A stretch of DNA of 64,000 nucleotides from positions 172,407 to 236,406 of the forward strand of contig CAYNYK010000001.1 in the NCBI GenBank assembly GCA_964401335.1, given 5' to 3'. Position 1 is the stretch's first letter. Every line of letters starts with the position of its first letter. Source of the DNA: JAAYCU01 sp964401335. GTDB lineage: Bacteria > Planctomycetota > Phycisphaerae > UBA1845 > PWPN01. Shown here one piece after another: positions 24,778-33,794 of this stretch. The translations under genes and the position numbers were made by a program. Under the pieces are notes generated by a model, which ran no database searches, was not told where the DNA came from, and saw only the letters and a list, made by a program, of their open reading frames with translations.

Positions 24778-25448
24778 ATCGAAGAGTTGCGTGGGGGACA
24801 GGTAAACGGACTGTTAGGTTGTTAGGGCTTGGCTGCAAAGGAAGTACCGGGCGACCTCCGATTGCCGAACACTAAAAACGTTCTGTCCTGGCTCGTCCAT
24901 TTGAATTATCCTTGACATCCATACCATGCAGGGAAAGGGTGAAATACCATTACACCAAGATTTTCCATGTGACCTCGACCGAGAACGCCATTGGGTCATC
25001 TTCGTCTATTATACAGCTCGCAGTTACACCTCTCATCAGCCTTTTCAGGATTTGGGCGTTCCGCATCCGAAAAACTTGGCCTATTTTCCTGAATTCATGA
25101 CCACCATGGTGTACGCTTATTTGCTCTCTTCCCCTTTTCCCCTTTTCCCATCTCCCCCCTCCCTTGCTGACCCGCCAAGACGAAAATAACCTCTCGCTGG
25201 CGCTTCGGGCTGGCAAAGAAAAACCATTCGCTGGCCTGCCACAGCGGGTAGAAAAGACCCTTGCTTGCCCGCCACGACCTGCCTAGGCGAGGCAAGCGGG
25301 TAAACTGCTACGGGTTGGTAAGGATGAACCCTTACCCGTGGTGGGCCGGATAGTGGACGGTGGGCGCTCGGACCCCTACAATCGCGGGAAATCTCGACAA
25401 AACGCAGACCGGGGTTGCCCCGGTCGAATTTTACCATGAGGTGAATAG
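24778..25448. other. Intergenic region with pyrimidine tract and dispersed repeats
   Basis: No gene is supported in these 671 bp. A strongly pyrimidine-biased tract lies at about 25125-25165, and 25190-25345 holds members of a GC-rich dispersed repeat. The 87-codon plus-strand frame at 24926 runs into that tract and is not convincing. Confidence 0.5.
25190..25345. repeat. Dispersed GC-rich repeat cluster (GCTTCGGGCTGG family)
   Basis: Several imperfect units such as TCGCTGGCGCTTCGGGCTGG (25193-25212) and CTTGCTTGCCCGCC occur together with CGGGTAAACTGCTACGGGTTGG. The same core words recur at 48407-48541 and 60056-60136, indicating a dispersed family in this genome. Confidence 0.7.
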
Positions 25449-26474
25449 ATGCCTGAAAAAGTGGTGATCATCGGATCGGGACCGGCGGGCTGGACGGCGG
25501 CGATTTATGCCGCTCGGGCCAATCTTAATCCGTTGGTATTTGCCGGCCGTCCCAAGCAGACGCCGTCAACGATTCTGCCTGGCGGGCAATTGATGCTGAC
25601 CACCGAGGTGGAAAATTATCCCGGTTTCCCGGAAGGCGTGACCGGCCCGAAACTGATGGCCTATTTCGAACAGCAGGCCGTCCGGTTTGGAACCCGTATT
25701 GTCACCGACGAAGGCCTGAATCCCGACGTTTCCAACCCCGACGACGGGCACTCATACAAATACCATGATTGCACAAAAGTTGATCTGTCCAGCCGCCCCT
25801 TCAAGGTCTGGGGTGAAAGCGGTGATCCAGTGGAAACCCAGTCGGTGATCATTGCTACCGGGGCGACCGCCAACTGGCTTGGGTTGGAAAACGAGCAGCG
25901 GTTGGCCCGCAGCGGCGGGGGGGTCAGCGCCTGCGCGGTCTGTGACGGGGCTTTGCCCGTCTTCCGTGATAAGGAATTAGCCGTGGTTGGCGGTGGTGAC
26001 TCGGCCATCGAGGAGGCCGGCTATCTCACAAAATTCGCTAAAAAGGTTTACCTGATCCATCGCCGCGACGAGCTGCGAGCCAGCAAAATCATGCGTCAGC
26101 GGGCGTTCGACAATCCGAAAATCGAAATCCTCTGGAACAAGATCGTCATCGACGTGCTCGGCGACAAGATGATCAGCGGCCTCAAACTCCAGGATACCCA
26201 AACCCAAAAGCAATCTGATCTCCCTGTCGGCGGCCTGTTCCTGGCCATCGGGCACACGCCGGCCACTCAATTCCTCCAGGGACAGCTCGAATTGGATTCG
26301 AAGGGTTACATCAAACTGAAAGACCCCTATCGTTCATATACCAGCGTGGAGGGCGTGTTTGCCGCCGGCGACGTGGTGGACAGCGTTTATCGTCAGGCGA
26401 TCACCGCGGCCGGCATGGGTTGCCGGGCGGCCATCGACGCCGAACGCTGGCTGGCCGAGCAGGGAGTGGAGTAG
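25449..26474 (+). CDS. trxB: Thioredoxin-disulfide reductase
   Basis: 341 residues, slightly longer than E. coli TrxB (about 320). The FAD site is IIGSGPAGWTAAIYAARANL, the NADPH site VVGGGDSAIEEAGYL with HRRDELRAS, and the redox pair CAVC in SACAVCDGALPVF. The C-terminal FAD motif is VFAAGDVVDSVYRQA. It passes electrons from NADPH to thioredoxin (10492-10821). A small insertion around KYHDCTKVDLSSRP explains part of the extra length. The ribosome site is GAGGTG upstream of the ATG. Confidence 0.95.
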   Translation: MPEKVVIIGSGPAGWTAAIYAARANLNPLVFAGRPKQTPSTILPGGQLMLTTEVENYPGFPEGVTGPKLMAYFEQQAVRFGTRIVTDEGLNPDVSNPDDGHSYKYHDCTKVDLSSRPFKVWGESGDPVETQSVIIATGATANWLGLENEQRLARSGGGVSACAVCDGALPVFRDKELAVVGGGDSAIEEAGYLTKFAKKVYLIHRRDELRASKIMRQRAFDNPKIEILWNKIVIDVLGDKMISGLKLQDTQTQKQSDLPVGGLFLAIGHTPATQFLQGQLELDSKGYIKLKDPYRSYTSVEGVFAAGDVVDSVYRQAITAAGMGCRAAIDAERWLAEQGVE

Positions 26475-26487
26475 CGGATGCCAGCCA

Positions 26488-28617
26488 TTATGGCTGGGTG
26501 CCGGCGGAGACCGCATATTTTGCCATCAGCCGTTCGATTTCCCGAGCCACTGGTTCAGCGTTCATTCGTTTGGCCAGATCGATAGCTTCTTGTGCTGTGC
26601 GTTGGGCCTGGTCAAGCCGGCCGTCTTCGGCATAGGCCACTGCTAAGGTACCCAGAAAAGCCGGCTGGGTGCGTTGGGTGAGGCGACAGGCCTGTTCCGC
26701 CAGTGCCACGGCGCGGGCCGGCCGATGGATTTGCGGGTTGGGGTTGAGGGCATAGGTTATCGCCAGAAAGTTGGCCACATCCGCCCAATCGGGTCGCAGG
26801 CGCAAGGCCGCCTCGTATGCGTTGATGGCCTCCGGCAACCGATCCATCCGCAAATAAACCGCGGCGACATTTTTATGAGCGGCCGCATGGTCCGGATTGA
26901 TTTCCAGGGCCTTCTCATAATGAGCCACCGCCGCCGGCCAGTTCTGACGCTTATTCAGCACGTTGGCCAGATTGTAATGGGCTTCCGCATAGCCGGTTTT
27001 GCTCTTGACCGCCTCAAAAAGATGATATTCCGCCTTATCCAGGTCTTTAAGTTCCAGATAAGCATTGCCCAGATTATTGTGCGCCGGGGCGTAATGTGGA
27101 TTGATCGCCAGGGCCTTTTGGTAAAGTGTCATGGCCTCGTCCAGTTGCCCCCGTTTTGCCAGGAGGGCGCCAAGATTGAGGTAAAAGGTTTCGATATCGG
27201 GGTTCAGGGCGATGGCCCGCCGATTGGAGGCGATGGCCTCCTCATCCCGTCCCTGTCGGCTTAGTTCGTTGGCCAGATGCATGTGCAGCGTGGCCGCGTC
27301 GGGATGCAACGTCAACATGTAACGAAAAAGCGTTTCCGTATCACGCCAATGTTTCAGGTAAGACCATGAGGCGCCGGTCAGCAGCGTCGTTATCGCGAAC
27401 AGCAACACCATCGTCACGGCCTTGACGAAACGACCTGTTGGTGTTGTCCGATTCCACAGCCAGACCAGCCCGGCCGAAGCCGGCAACATCAGCCCTAATA
27501 CCGGCAAGTAAGCGTATTTATCCGCGGCGATCACGTTGGTAAAACCGATAACGCCCATCGTCGGAAAAATCATGACCATGAAAAAGAGCCAACCCGCCAC
27601 CGCCGCCCGCGTCCAGCGCAGAGACGCAAGCAAGACCGCCAGGAGAATAATGGTCCCGATGATCCCCCGGCGCACGCCCGGATCGGTCATGTTCAACGGC
27701 CAGGGGAAGGCATAATGTGAACTTAAGCCCGTCGGCCAGGTGAGGTTTCGCAGGTAGAAAACGATGTTGTGGCCGAGAATGAACACTATGCGCAACCAAT
27801 CGCGGGCGGCCTCCGGTGTCGCCGTCTCCGCCGTCCGCTTCTGTGATTCGTAGGTGATCCAGGCGGACAGTGCCGCGATTAGTAGAAATGGGATTTTTTC
27901 GAGGATCGCCCGCTTGTTCAATCTCCGCAAAGGCCACCAGTCCAGCAGTAGCAAGGCCACCGGTAGCGGCGTGCAGGTCGGCTTGGACATCAGGGCCAGT
28001 ACAAAAAACAATAGGCTTAACCCATAAAATAACCACGCCCGGTTGGGGGTAAAGCGTAGATAGCAAAGGATCGAGAGCAGGGTCAAAAAGGCCGCCAGCA
28101 AGGTCTTGCGCTCGCCGACCCAGGTGATCGTTTCGGTCCACATCGGATGGACGCCGAACAGCAGGCCCATCAGGCCGGCGGCCCACGCGTTGCCGAAAAG
28201 CCGATAGAGGATCAGGATAACCAGCATCGTGTTAAGCAGATGAAGAATCAGGCTGGTGCGGTGAAAAGGCCGCAGATAATCCGCTCGCCCGCCGATAGCG
28301 CAATCCAACATCAGCGAGATCATGTTCAGCGGCTGGTAGTAGCCGTGGACCGTGGACGGTTCGAGCACTTCGCTAAAAAATCGTCCGGCGTGGGCCCAAC
28401 TGGGATTCTGCACCAGCCGGTTCTCCGTCAAATACATGTTGTCGTCAAAGGATAGGGCCGTGGCGGAAAGCGCCGGCGCGAAAGCCAGCGCCGCGGCCGC
28501 GCAGGCCAAAGCGATCCAGGCCAACAAGACCCATCGCGAGGATATCCTTGAGGCGACAGATGCTTTTGGATCCTTTGTGCCGTTTCTCTTTTTGTGGATA
28601 TTTCGTTCTTGCGCCAT
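26488..28617 (-). CDS. TMTC-like polytopic membrane protein with C-terminal TPRs
   Basis: 709 residues. The first two thirds carry about ten to eleven hydrophobic helices with a GT-C glycosyltransferase-like layout: an early loop with SFDDNMYLTEN (acidic pair), then GYYQPLNMISLMLD, FGVHPMWTETITWVGERK and MSKPTCTPLPVALLLLDWWP. These segments resemble eukaryotic TMTC O-mannosyltransferases and their bacterial relatives. From about residue 440 there are seven or so TPR units (for example NPHYAPAHNNLGNAYLELK and NPDHAAAHKNVAAVYLRMD). It may glycosylate exported proteins, with the TPRs as substrate binder; this is inferred from architecture. Divergent from the FG-GAP gene at 28794 and convergent with trxB. 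Confidence 0.85.
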   Translation of the reverse strand: MAQERNIHKKRNGTKDPKASVASRISSRWVLLAWIALACAAAALAFAPALSATALSFDDNMYLTENRLVQNPSWAHAGRFFSEVLEPSTVHGYYQPLNMISLMLDCAIGGRADYLRPFHRTSLILHLLNTMLVILILYRLFGNAWAAGLMGLLFGVHPMWTETITWVGERKTLLAAFLTLLSILCYLRFTPNRAWLFYGLSLLFFVLALMSKPTCTPLPVALLLLDWWPLRRLNKRAILEKIPFLLIAALSAWITYESQKRTAETATPEAARDWLRIVFILGHNIVFYLRNLTWPTGLSSHYAFPWPLNMTDPGVRRGIIGTIILLAVLLASLRWTRAAVAGWLFFMVMIFPTMGVIGFTNVIAADKYAYLPVLGLMLPASAGLVWLWNRTTPTGRFVKAVTMVLLFAITTLLTGASWSYLKHWRDTETLFRYMLTLHPDAATLHMHLANELSRQGRDEEAIASNRRAIALNPDIETFYLNLGALLAKRGQLDEAMTLYQKALAINPHYAPAHNNLGNAYLELKDLDKAEYHLFEAVKSKTGYAEAHYNLANVLNKRQNWPAAVAHYEKALEINPDHAAAHKNVAAVYLRMDRLPEAINAYEAALRLRPDWADVANFLAITYALNPNPQIHRPARAVALAEQACRLTQRTQPAFLGTLAVAYAEDGRLDQAQRTAQEAIDLAKRMNAEPVAREIERLMAKYAVSAGTQP

Positions 28618-28793
28618 CCCGTCCAGCTACCTTCATCATTCTGTTGGTGGGATTCGTAGCGGTGAGCAATGGTTCTCCGCGAAGCACGTGGGCCCACCCA
28701 ACGAGTGATTCAGGTTGTACCTTGTCTCTCGGCAAATTCCGATTCCAGTGGTATCATAACCGCCGAAGACGTTTCATGCATAAGGAGTCTGAT

Positions 28794-30470
28794 ATGAAAA
28801 CCATCCGTGCCCTTCCATTTCTCGTCCTTGCCCCCCTGGCCGCCTCGGCGTTCGGCGAATTGAAATTCCAGAAGCACGTTCTGGACACCCGGCATAAGGC
28901 CGAGACCTGCGCCGCCGCCGATATCAACCGCGACAGGCGCCTGGACATCGTCGCTGGCGAAAACTGGTATGAAGCCCCGCAATGGCGGCCGCACAAGTTT
29001 CGAGACATGCCCATCGACGGCTACGCCGATGTTCGCTGCGATTACCCCGTTGATTATAACGGCGACGGCTGGACGGACATTGTCACCGTACGCCGCGAAT
29101 CGGCCATTCAATGGTTGGAAAACCCCGGCCCCCGGGGCGGCGAGTGGAAGGTGCACAAAATCGCCGATGTCAAACAGACCAAGGGCACGGTTTTCGCCGA
29201 CGTGGACGGTGACGGGCAGAATGATTTTGTCAGCGCTATCGGTGACGACGGCCAAAGCGTTTGCTGGTGCAAGGCCGATCCCGATCCGTACGCGCCTTGG
29301 AAGGTCATTGTCGTCGGTTCGCAGGGCGGGGATCTTCACGGACTCGGCGTGGGCGACGTTAATCGTGACGGGCGCAACGATATCCTCACCCGCTTCGGTT
29401 GGTACGAGTCGCCGGCCGATCCCGTCACCGGCCACTGGAAGTGGCATCCGCTGGATCGCGGAGTCACCCACCGTCTGGTCGTTTACGATTTCGACGGCGA
29501 CGGGGACAACGACATCGCCGCCGGGGCGCCGCATGATTACGGCCTTTTCTGGTGGGAACAGCGAGCGGATAGTCAACAGGGGCCCGTCTGGCAGCGGCAT
29601 GAGATCGACATGACTATCTCGCAGATGAACGACACCGTCGGCGCCGATCTCGACGGCGACGGCGACCTCGACCTGATCAGTGGCAAACGCTGGAAAGCTC
29701 ATCACGGCAAAGATCCCGGGACCGACGACCCGGCCATGCTCGTCTGGTACGAACTCACACGCGACGGAACCCAGGCCACCTTCACCCGCCACGTGATTGA
29801 CGACGATTCCGGTATCGGCTATACCGTCACGCCCGTCGATCTCGACGGCGACGGCGATCTCGACATCATCTCCGCGAACCAGAAGGGCGTCTGGTATTTT
29901 GAGCGGATCGGCCAACCTGATATCATCCACCCTTTCAACGGTAAAAACCTGGACAACTGGCGGAACGAGCATGACAAAAAGAACTGGTCCGTCGTCGATG
30001 GAATGATCGTTGGAAAAACCGATACCCCGCTGAAATACAACGATTTTCTGATCCTCGACGGCACTTACGGCGACTTTGTTCTTACCTTCGATGTGCAACT
30101 GATCCCCGACACGGGCAACAGTGGCGTGCAGTTCCGCAGTATTCCGCGCGAAAACTTCGAGGTCGAGGGCTACCAGGCCGACATCGGCAAAGGATACTGG
30201 GGCAACCTGTATGAGGAGCTCGGCCGCAAATTCATGTGCAACAGCTATAAGGACCGCGGCGAGAAAGCCGTCATCCCCGGCGGCTGGAACCATTACATTG
30301 TCTACGCCGTCGGTGACGAGTTGCGTATCGAAATCAATGGTACGGTTTGTACCCACCTGCGCGATGACGTGCGTGCATCGGGAGTCATCGCCCTGCAGAT
30401 TCACATTAATGATATTATGGAAGTACGCTTCAAGAACCTCGTCCTGCGCAAAATCAAACGTGATCGATGA
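28794..30470 (+). CDS. Secreted FG-GAP/VCBS repeat protein with DUF1080 domain
   Basis: 558 residues from the ATG at 28794 (AAGGAG seven bases upstream), with signal peptide LPFLVLAPLAASAFG. Residues about 30-370 form a beta-propeller with repeated calcium-type loops: DVDGDGQND, DVNRDGRND, DFDGDGDND, DLDGDGDLD (twice). From about residue 385 (HPFNGKNLDNWRN) comes a DUF1080/3-keto-glucoside hydrolase-like domain with GNSGVQFRS and WNHYIVYAVGDELRIEING. DUF1080 domains act on or bind glycosides in Planctomycetota. The sulfatase downstream on the same strand supports a role in polysaccharide use. The joining of propeller and DUF1080 in one chain is notable but known in this phylum. Confidence 0.88.
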   Translation: MKTIRALPFLVLAPLAASAFGELKFQKHVLDTRHKAETCAAADINRDRRLDIVAGENWYEAPQWRPHKFRDMPIDGYADVRCDYPVDYNGDGWTDIVTVRRESAIQWLENPGPRGGEWKVHKIADVKQTKGTVFADVDGDGQNDFVSAIGDDGQSVCWCKADPDPYAPWKVIVVGSQGGDLHGLGVGDVNRDGRNDILTRFGWYESPADPVTGHWKWHPLDRGVTHRLVVYDFDGDGDNDIAAGAPHDYGLFWWEQRADSQQGPVWQRHEIDMTISQMNDTVGADLDGDGDLDLISGKRWKAHHGKDPGTDDPAMLVWYELTRDGTQATFTRHVIDDDSGIGYTVTPVDLDGDGDLDIISANQKGVWYFERIGQPDIIHPFNGKNLDNWRNEHDKKNWSVVDGMIVGKTDTPLKYNDFLILDGTYGDFVLTFDVQLIPDTGNSGVQFRSIPRENFEVEGYQADIGKGYWGNLYEELGRKFMCNSYKDRGEKAVIPGGWNHYIVYAVGDELRIEINGTVCTHLRDDVRASGVIALQIHINDIMEVRFKNLVLRKIKRDR

Positions 30471-30531
30471 CATCATGGATTAGAGGGCTTGCGTAGACAG
30501 CGGTGGCCGCAATGGTTATGGGTAAAAAGTT

Positions 30532-30559
30532 ACCGGGACCCGTTTTCACGGGTCCCGGT
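30532..30559. terminator. Perfect 12-bp stem-loop after the DUF1080 gene
   Basis: ACCGGGACCCGT, loop TTTC, ACGGGTCCCGGT. It lacks a T-run, so it may be a processing or transcript-stabilising hairpin rather than a factor-independent terminator. It lies between two genes of related function. Confidence 0.5.
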
Positions 30560-30746
30560 CGGGATCAGAGGTCAATGGAAAGGTCATTACATTCTTTCCC
30601 CGCCGATTGCCAGAGTCAATCGCTTCGTATTATTTTCGTAAAAATCCCATGCTTCGTGTTTGTTCCGCTCCGTCATGCTTGCAATAATCGGCGCATAGAC
30701 CTATAAAACAGCTAAATCGGAGAAAAACAAGATTGGAGGCATATCC

Positions 30747-32177
30747 GTGAGACATACCATTATCGCCCCTGTTATCGTTGGATTTTTTGCGACATGCGGT
30801 ATACGGATTAGTGAGGTCGTTGCCGCGAATGAATCTCCCGCATCCGCCGTGCGTCCGAACATCGTGATGATCCTGATTGATGATCTCGGCTGGGCCGACG
30901 CGGGCTGTTATGGTAGTACGTTCTATGAAACGCCCCATATCGATCGCCTGGCCGCCGAAGGGATGCGGTTTACCAATGCCTACGCCGCGTGTCCGGTATG
31001 TTCTCCCACGCGGGCCAGCATCATGACCGGCCGCTACCCCGCCCGCCTGCATCTTACCGATTTTCTTGTCGGTACTCGTAAACGCATCGATTCGCCCGTT
31101 TTACCCGCCCCTTACGTTCATCAACTGCCTTTGGAGGAAGTCACCGTCGCCGAGATCCTCAAGAAAGCCGGCTACGTCACCGGCCATATCGGCAAGTGGC
31201 ATCTGGGTGAGCAAGGTTTCCTGCCCCCCGATCAGGGTTTCGATTTCAGCATCGCGGGCGGCGGTGGGGTCAAAGGCTTCTTTTGGCCCAAATGGGACAA
31301 AGGCGTATCCATCGAAGGTCGATTCGAGGGGGAATACCTCACCGATCGGCTCGTTGACGAGGCCGTCCGCTTCATCGAGACGAACCGGCAAAAACCTTTC
31401 TTCCTGTACCTTGCTCATTTTGCCGTGCATATCCCCATCGAAGCCAAGCCGGAGAAGATCGACAAGTATAAAGCCAAGCCCAAAACGCCCGACGGCCAGG
31501 ATAATCCCACCTACGCCGCCATGATCGATAGCGTTGATGAGGGTGTTGGCCGGGTGCTTGAAACCCTGCAACGTCTCCAGCTCGATCAAAACACGGTGGT
31601 TATCTACACCTCGGATAATGGCGGTCTGTCCGTACAGGAATCCGCGCATTTCCCCAACACACCGGCCACGTGCAACGCTCCGCTGCGTGCCGGTAAAGGG
31701 TATCTCTACGAAGGCGGTATCCGTGTGCCCTGGATCGTCAAATGGCCCGGCCATGTTCAGCCCGGCAGCCTTTGCCATACCCCTGTCATCAGCAATGATT
31801 TCTTGCCCACGTTCGCCGAGATTGCCGGTGTCAAGAACGTGGAAACCAACGGTCCGCTCGACGGGATGAGTATCGTGCCGCTGCTCAGGCAAAGCGGCAC
31901 CCTCCAACGCGAGGCCCTTTACTGGCACTATCCGCACTTTTCCAACCAGCGCGACCGGCCCGGCGGAGTCGTCCGCGTCGGTGATTTCAAGCTCATCGAA
32001 CGCTACGAGGAGGGTACGCTTGAACTGTACAACCTCGCCGATGACCTGAGTGAACGGCACAACCTTGCCGTCGAAATACCCGAAAAAGCCAGGGAACTAC
32101 GCGAGCGGTTACACCATTGGCTGAAAGAGGTGCAGGCGAACATGCCTCTACCCAATCCGAATTATCCACTCGATTGA
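30747..32177 (+). CDS. Secreted formylglycine-dependent sulfatase
   Basis: 476 residues from a GTG at 30747 (GGAGG 8 nt upstream). An N-terminal signal-like stretch is followed by RPNIVMILIDDLGWADAGCY, containing the metal-binding aspartates. The maturation motif is CSPTRASIMTG: Cys85 would be oxidised to formylglycine by a sulfatase-modifying enzyme not seen here. Further S1-family marks are GHIGKWHLGE and TSDNGG. The enzyme hydrolyses sulfate esters, probably on a polysaccharide or its oligomers. Its neighbour is the FG-GAP/DUF1080 protein. Substrate subclass cannot be settled by eye. Confidence 0.93.
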   Translation: MRHTIIAPVIVGFFATCGIRISEVVAANESPASAVRPNIVMILIDDLGWADAGCYGSTFYETPHIDRLAAEGMRFTNAYAACPVCSPTRASIMTGRYPARLHLTDFLVGTRKRIDSPVLPAPYVHQLPLEEVTVAEILKKAGYVTGHIGKWHLGEQGFLPPDQGFDFSIAGGGGVKGFFWPKWDKGVSIEGRFEGEYLTDRLVDEAVRFIETNRQKPFFLYLAHFAVHIPIEAKPEKIDKYKAKPKTPDGQDNPTYAAMIDSVDEGVGRVLETLQRLQLDQNTVVIYTSDNGGLSVQESAHFPNTPATCNAPLRAGKGYLYEGGIRVPWIVKWPGHVQPGSLCHTPVISNDFLPTFAEIAGVKNVETNGPLDGMSIVPLLRQSGTLQREALYWHYPHFSNQRDRPGGVVRVGDFKLIERYEEGTLELYNLADDLSERHNLAVEIPEKARELRERLHHWLKEVQANMPLPNPNYPLD

Positions 32178-32528
32178 CAGATGTCGTGACGGGGTGGGAT
32201 CTTCAAGCCCGGTACGCCGGGCTCGGGGGGCTTCGCGTATGGAGAAGCATTTTACCGACGGTTCCTACAGGTTCGGTGCGCCTTGGGCCTACGGAGTTGG
32301 AAGGTGCTACCGGTCAGGCCGGAATACTTTTTACGATGTTTTGCTAAAATTCCTTGCCCAATCCTGTGGCCCATGCTTGTACCCTTCAGCGTTTTCGATA
32401 CACTTGGGTGTGGTCGATGAAACGAGGTGGCATGGATCGGTGAGAGTGCCTCCCATGCTTCGTGAAACGCCGACCCGTGCCGCGAAAAAAAAGATATTTG
32501 TCGGTGCCGGGCGGTAAGACGCGAGAAT
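32178..32528. other. Intergenic region
   Basis: 351 bp with no convincing gene. AGCCCGG-TACG-CCGGGCT (32206-32223) is a stem with a UNCG-class tetraloop just after the sulfatase stop and may mark its 3' end. Nothing else was recognised. Confidence 0.45.
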
Positions 32529-33794
32529 ATGATCTTCCAGATACTTCTTCTGGTTTTTCTTCTGGCCTGTTCGGCGTTTTTCAGCGGATCGGAGACGGCC
32601 CTGTTTGCCCTGAGCCGCTACGAACTGCGGCAGTTCCAGCGGCGTCGGGGTGCCGGCCGGCTGGTGGTGGAACTGCTGCGGCATCCGCGCCGCCTCCTGC
32701 TGACCCTCATGATCGGCAACGTGACGATCAATACCTTTATTTTTGCCACCAGTCTGGCCTTGTTGCAACAGATCACCGGCCAACACGCCGGCTTGGCCGC
32801 CTTGCTCGGTTTGGTCTCGCCGATCATGGTGACCTTGTTCGGTGAAATCCTGCCCAAGGGGATGGCCATCGACCTGCGCGAACGGTTCGCCCCGCGGGCC
32901 GCGCCGCTGGTGCAGGTGATCCAGTGGATCCTGAGTCCGCTGACGTTTCTGCTGCGCAGTCTGCTGGTGGAGCCGTGCAGTCGGCTGCTGACCGGCGGCA
33001 AACCGTATCGCGGGCGCGTCACCGCCGATGAAGTGCGCGAATGGATGGAGATCGACGACTGGCACCGCCTGGTTCAGTTGGACGAAAATATCATGCTCGA
33101 CGGCGTCATCCGCCTGGGCGAGCTCAGTGTACGGAGCGTGATGGTCCCGCGGGTGGACATCGAGGCCTTCAATATCGACGACGATCCGGCCAACCTTCGC
33201 CGCATCATGCGCGAGCAGCATTTCTCCAAACTGCCGGTGTACGAGGAGGACATTGATCGCGTGCTTGGGGTCATCCATATGAAGGATGTGTTCCTCAACC
33301 CGCAACGGCCGTTACGCGAGCTGCTGCGTCCCGTGCATTTCGTGCCGGAGCAGGCCAATCTGCTGCAATTACTGGCTCATTTTCGCCGCACGCGCTCGCA
33401 GATGGCCATGGTGGTCAACGAATTCGGCGGCATCGTCGGGCTGGTCAGCATGGAGGACGTGGCCGAGGAGATTGTCGGCGAACTGACCCTCCCCGGCGAG
33501 GAGTCGGATAAGCTGACCTGGGTGCGGCTGGACGAGCATCGCTACCGGGTATGGGGCGGGGTCAGTATTCACGAGTGGGCGGAGGAATTCGGCGTCGATC
33601 TGCTTGACGAACGGGTGAACACCCTGGCCGGCCTGCTGATCGACCAGTTGGGGCGGTTGCCGGTGGTGGGTGACGAAGTACGGATAGCGAATCTGCGTCT
33701 GACCGTGGAATCGCTCCAGGGGCGGCGTATCGCCTGGATTCTCATGGAAATCCTGCCGTCCGAACCGGCGAGCACGGAAGGGGGGGTGTCATGA
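32529..33794 (+). CDS. DUF21-CBS-CorC/HlyC membrane protein
   Basis: 421 residues of the CNNM/CorC (hemolysin C-like) family implicated in magnesium or cobalt efflux. An N-terminal DUF21 membrane domain (FLLACSAFFSGSETALFALSR, then LIGNVTINTFIF and GEILPKGMAI) is followed by a CBS pair (VRSVMVPRVDIEAFNID, FSKLPVYEEDIDRVLGVIH, MAMVVNEFGGIVGLVSMEDV). The C-terminal transporter-associated domain runs from YRVWGGVSIHEWAEEF onward. Its last codon overlaps the next gene's start as ATGA, so the two are translated together and may form a heteromer. Confidence 0.9.
   Translation: MIFQILLLVFLLACSAFFSGSETALFALSRYELRQFQRRRGAGRLVVELLRHPRRLLLTLMIGNVTINTFIFATSLALLQQITGQHAGLAALLGLVSPIMVTLFGEILPKGMAIDLRERFAPRAAPLVQVIQWILSPLTFLLRSLLVEPCSRLLTGGKPYRGRVTADEVREWMEIDDWHRLVQLDENIMLDGVIRLGELSVRSVMVPRVDIEAFNIDDDPANLRRIMREQHFSKLPVYEEDIDRVLGVIHMKDVFLNPQRPLRELLRPVHFVPEQANLLQLLAHFRRTRSQMAMVVNEFGGIVGLVSMEDVAEEIVGELTLPGEESDKLTWVRLDEHRYRVWGGVSIHEWAEEFGVDLLDERVNTLAGLLIDQLGRLPVVGDEVRIANLRLTVESLQGRRIAWILMEILPSEPASTEGGVS

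Noticed and set aside
28710..30476. 588-codon minus-strand frame across the FG-GAP/DUF1080 gene
   Set aside because: A side effect of GC-rich Asp/Gly codons (GAC/GGC) on the real strand; the plus-strand product has clear domains and a signal peptide.
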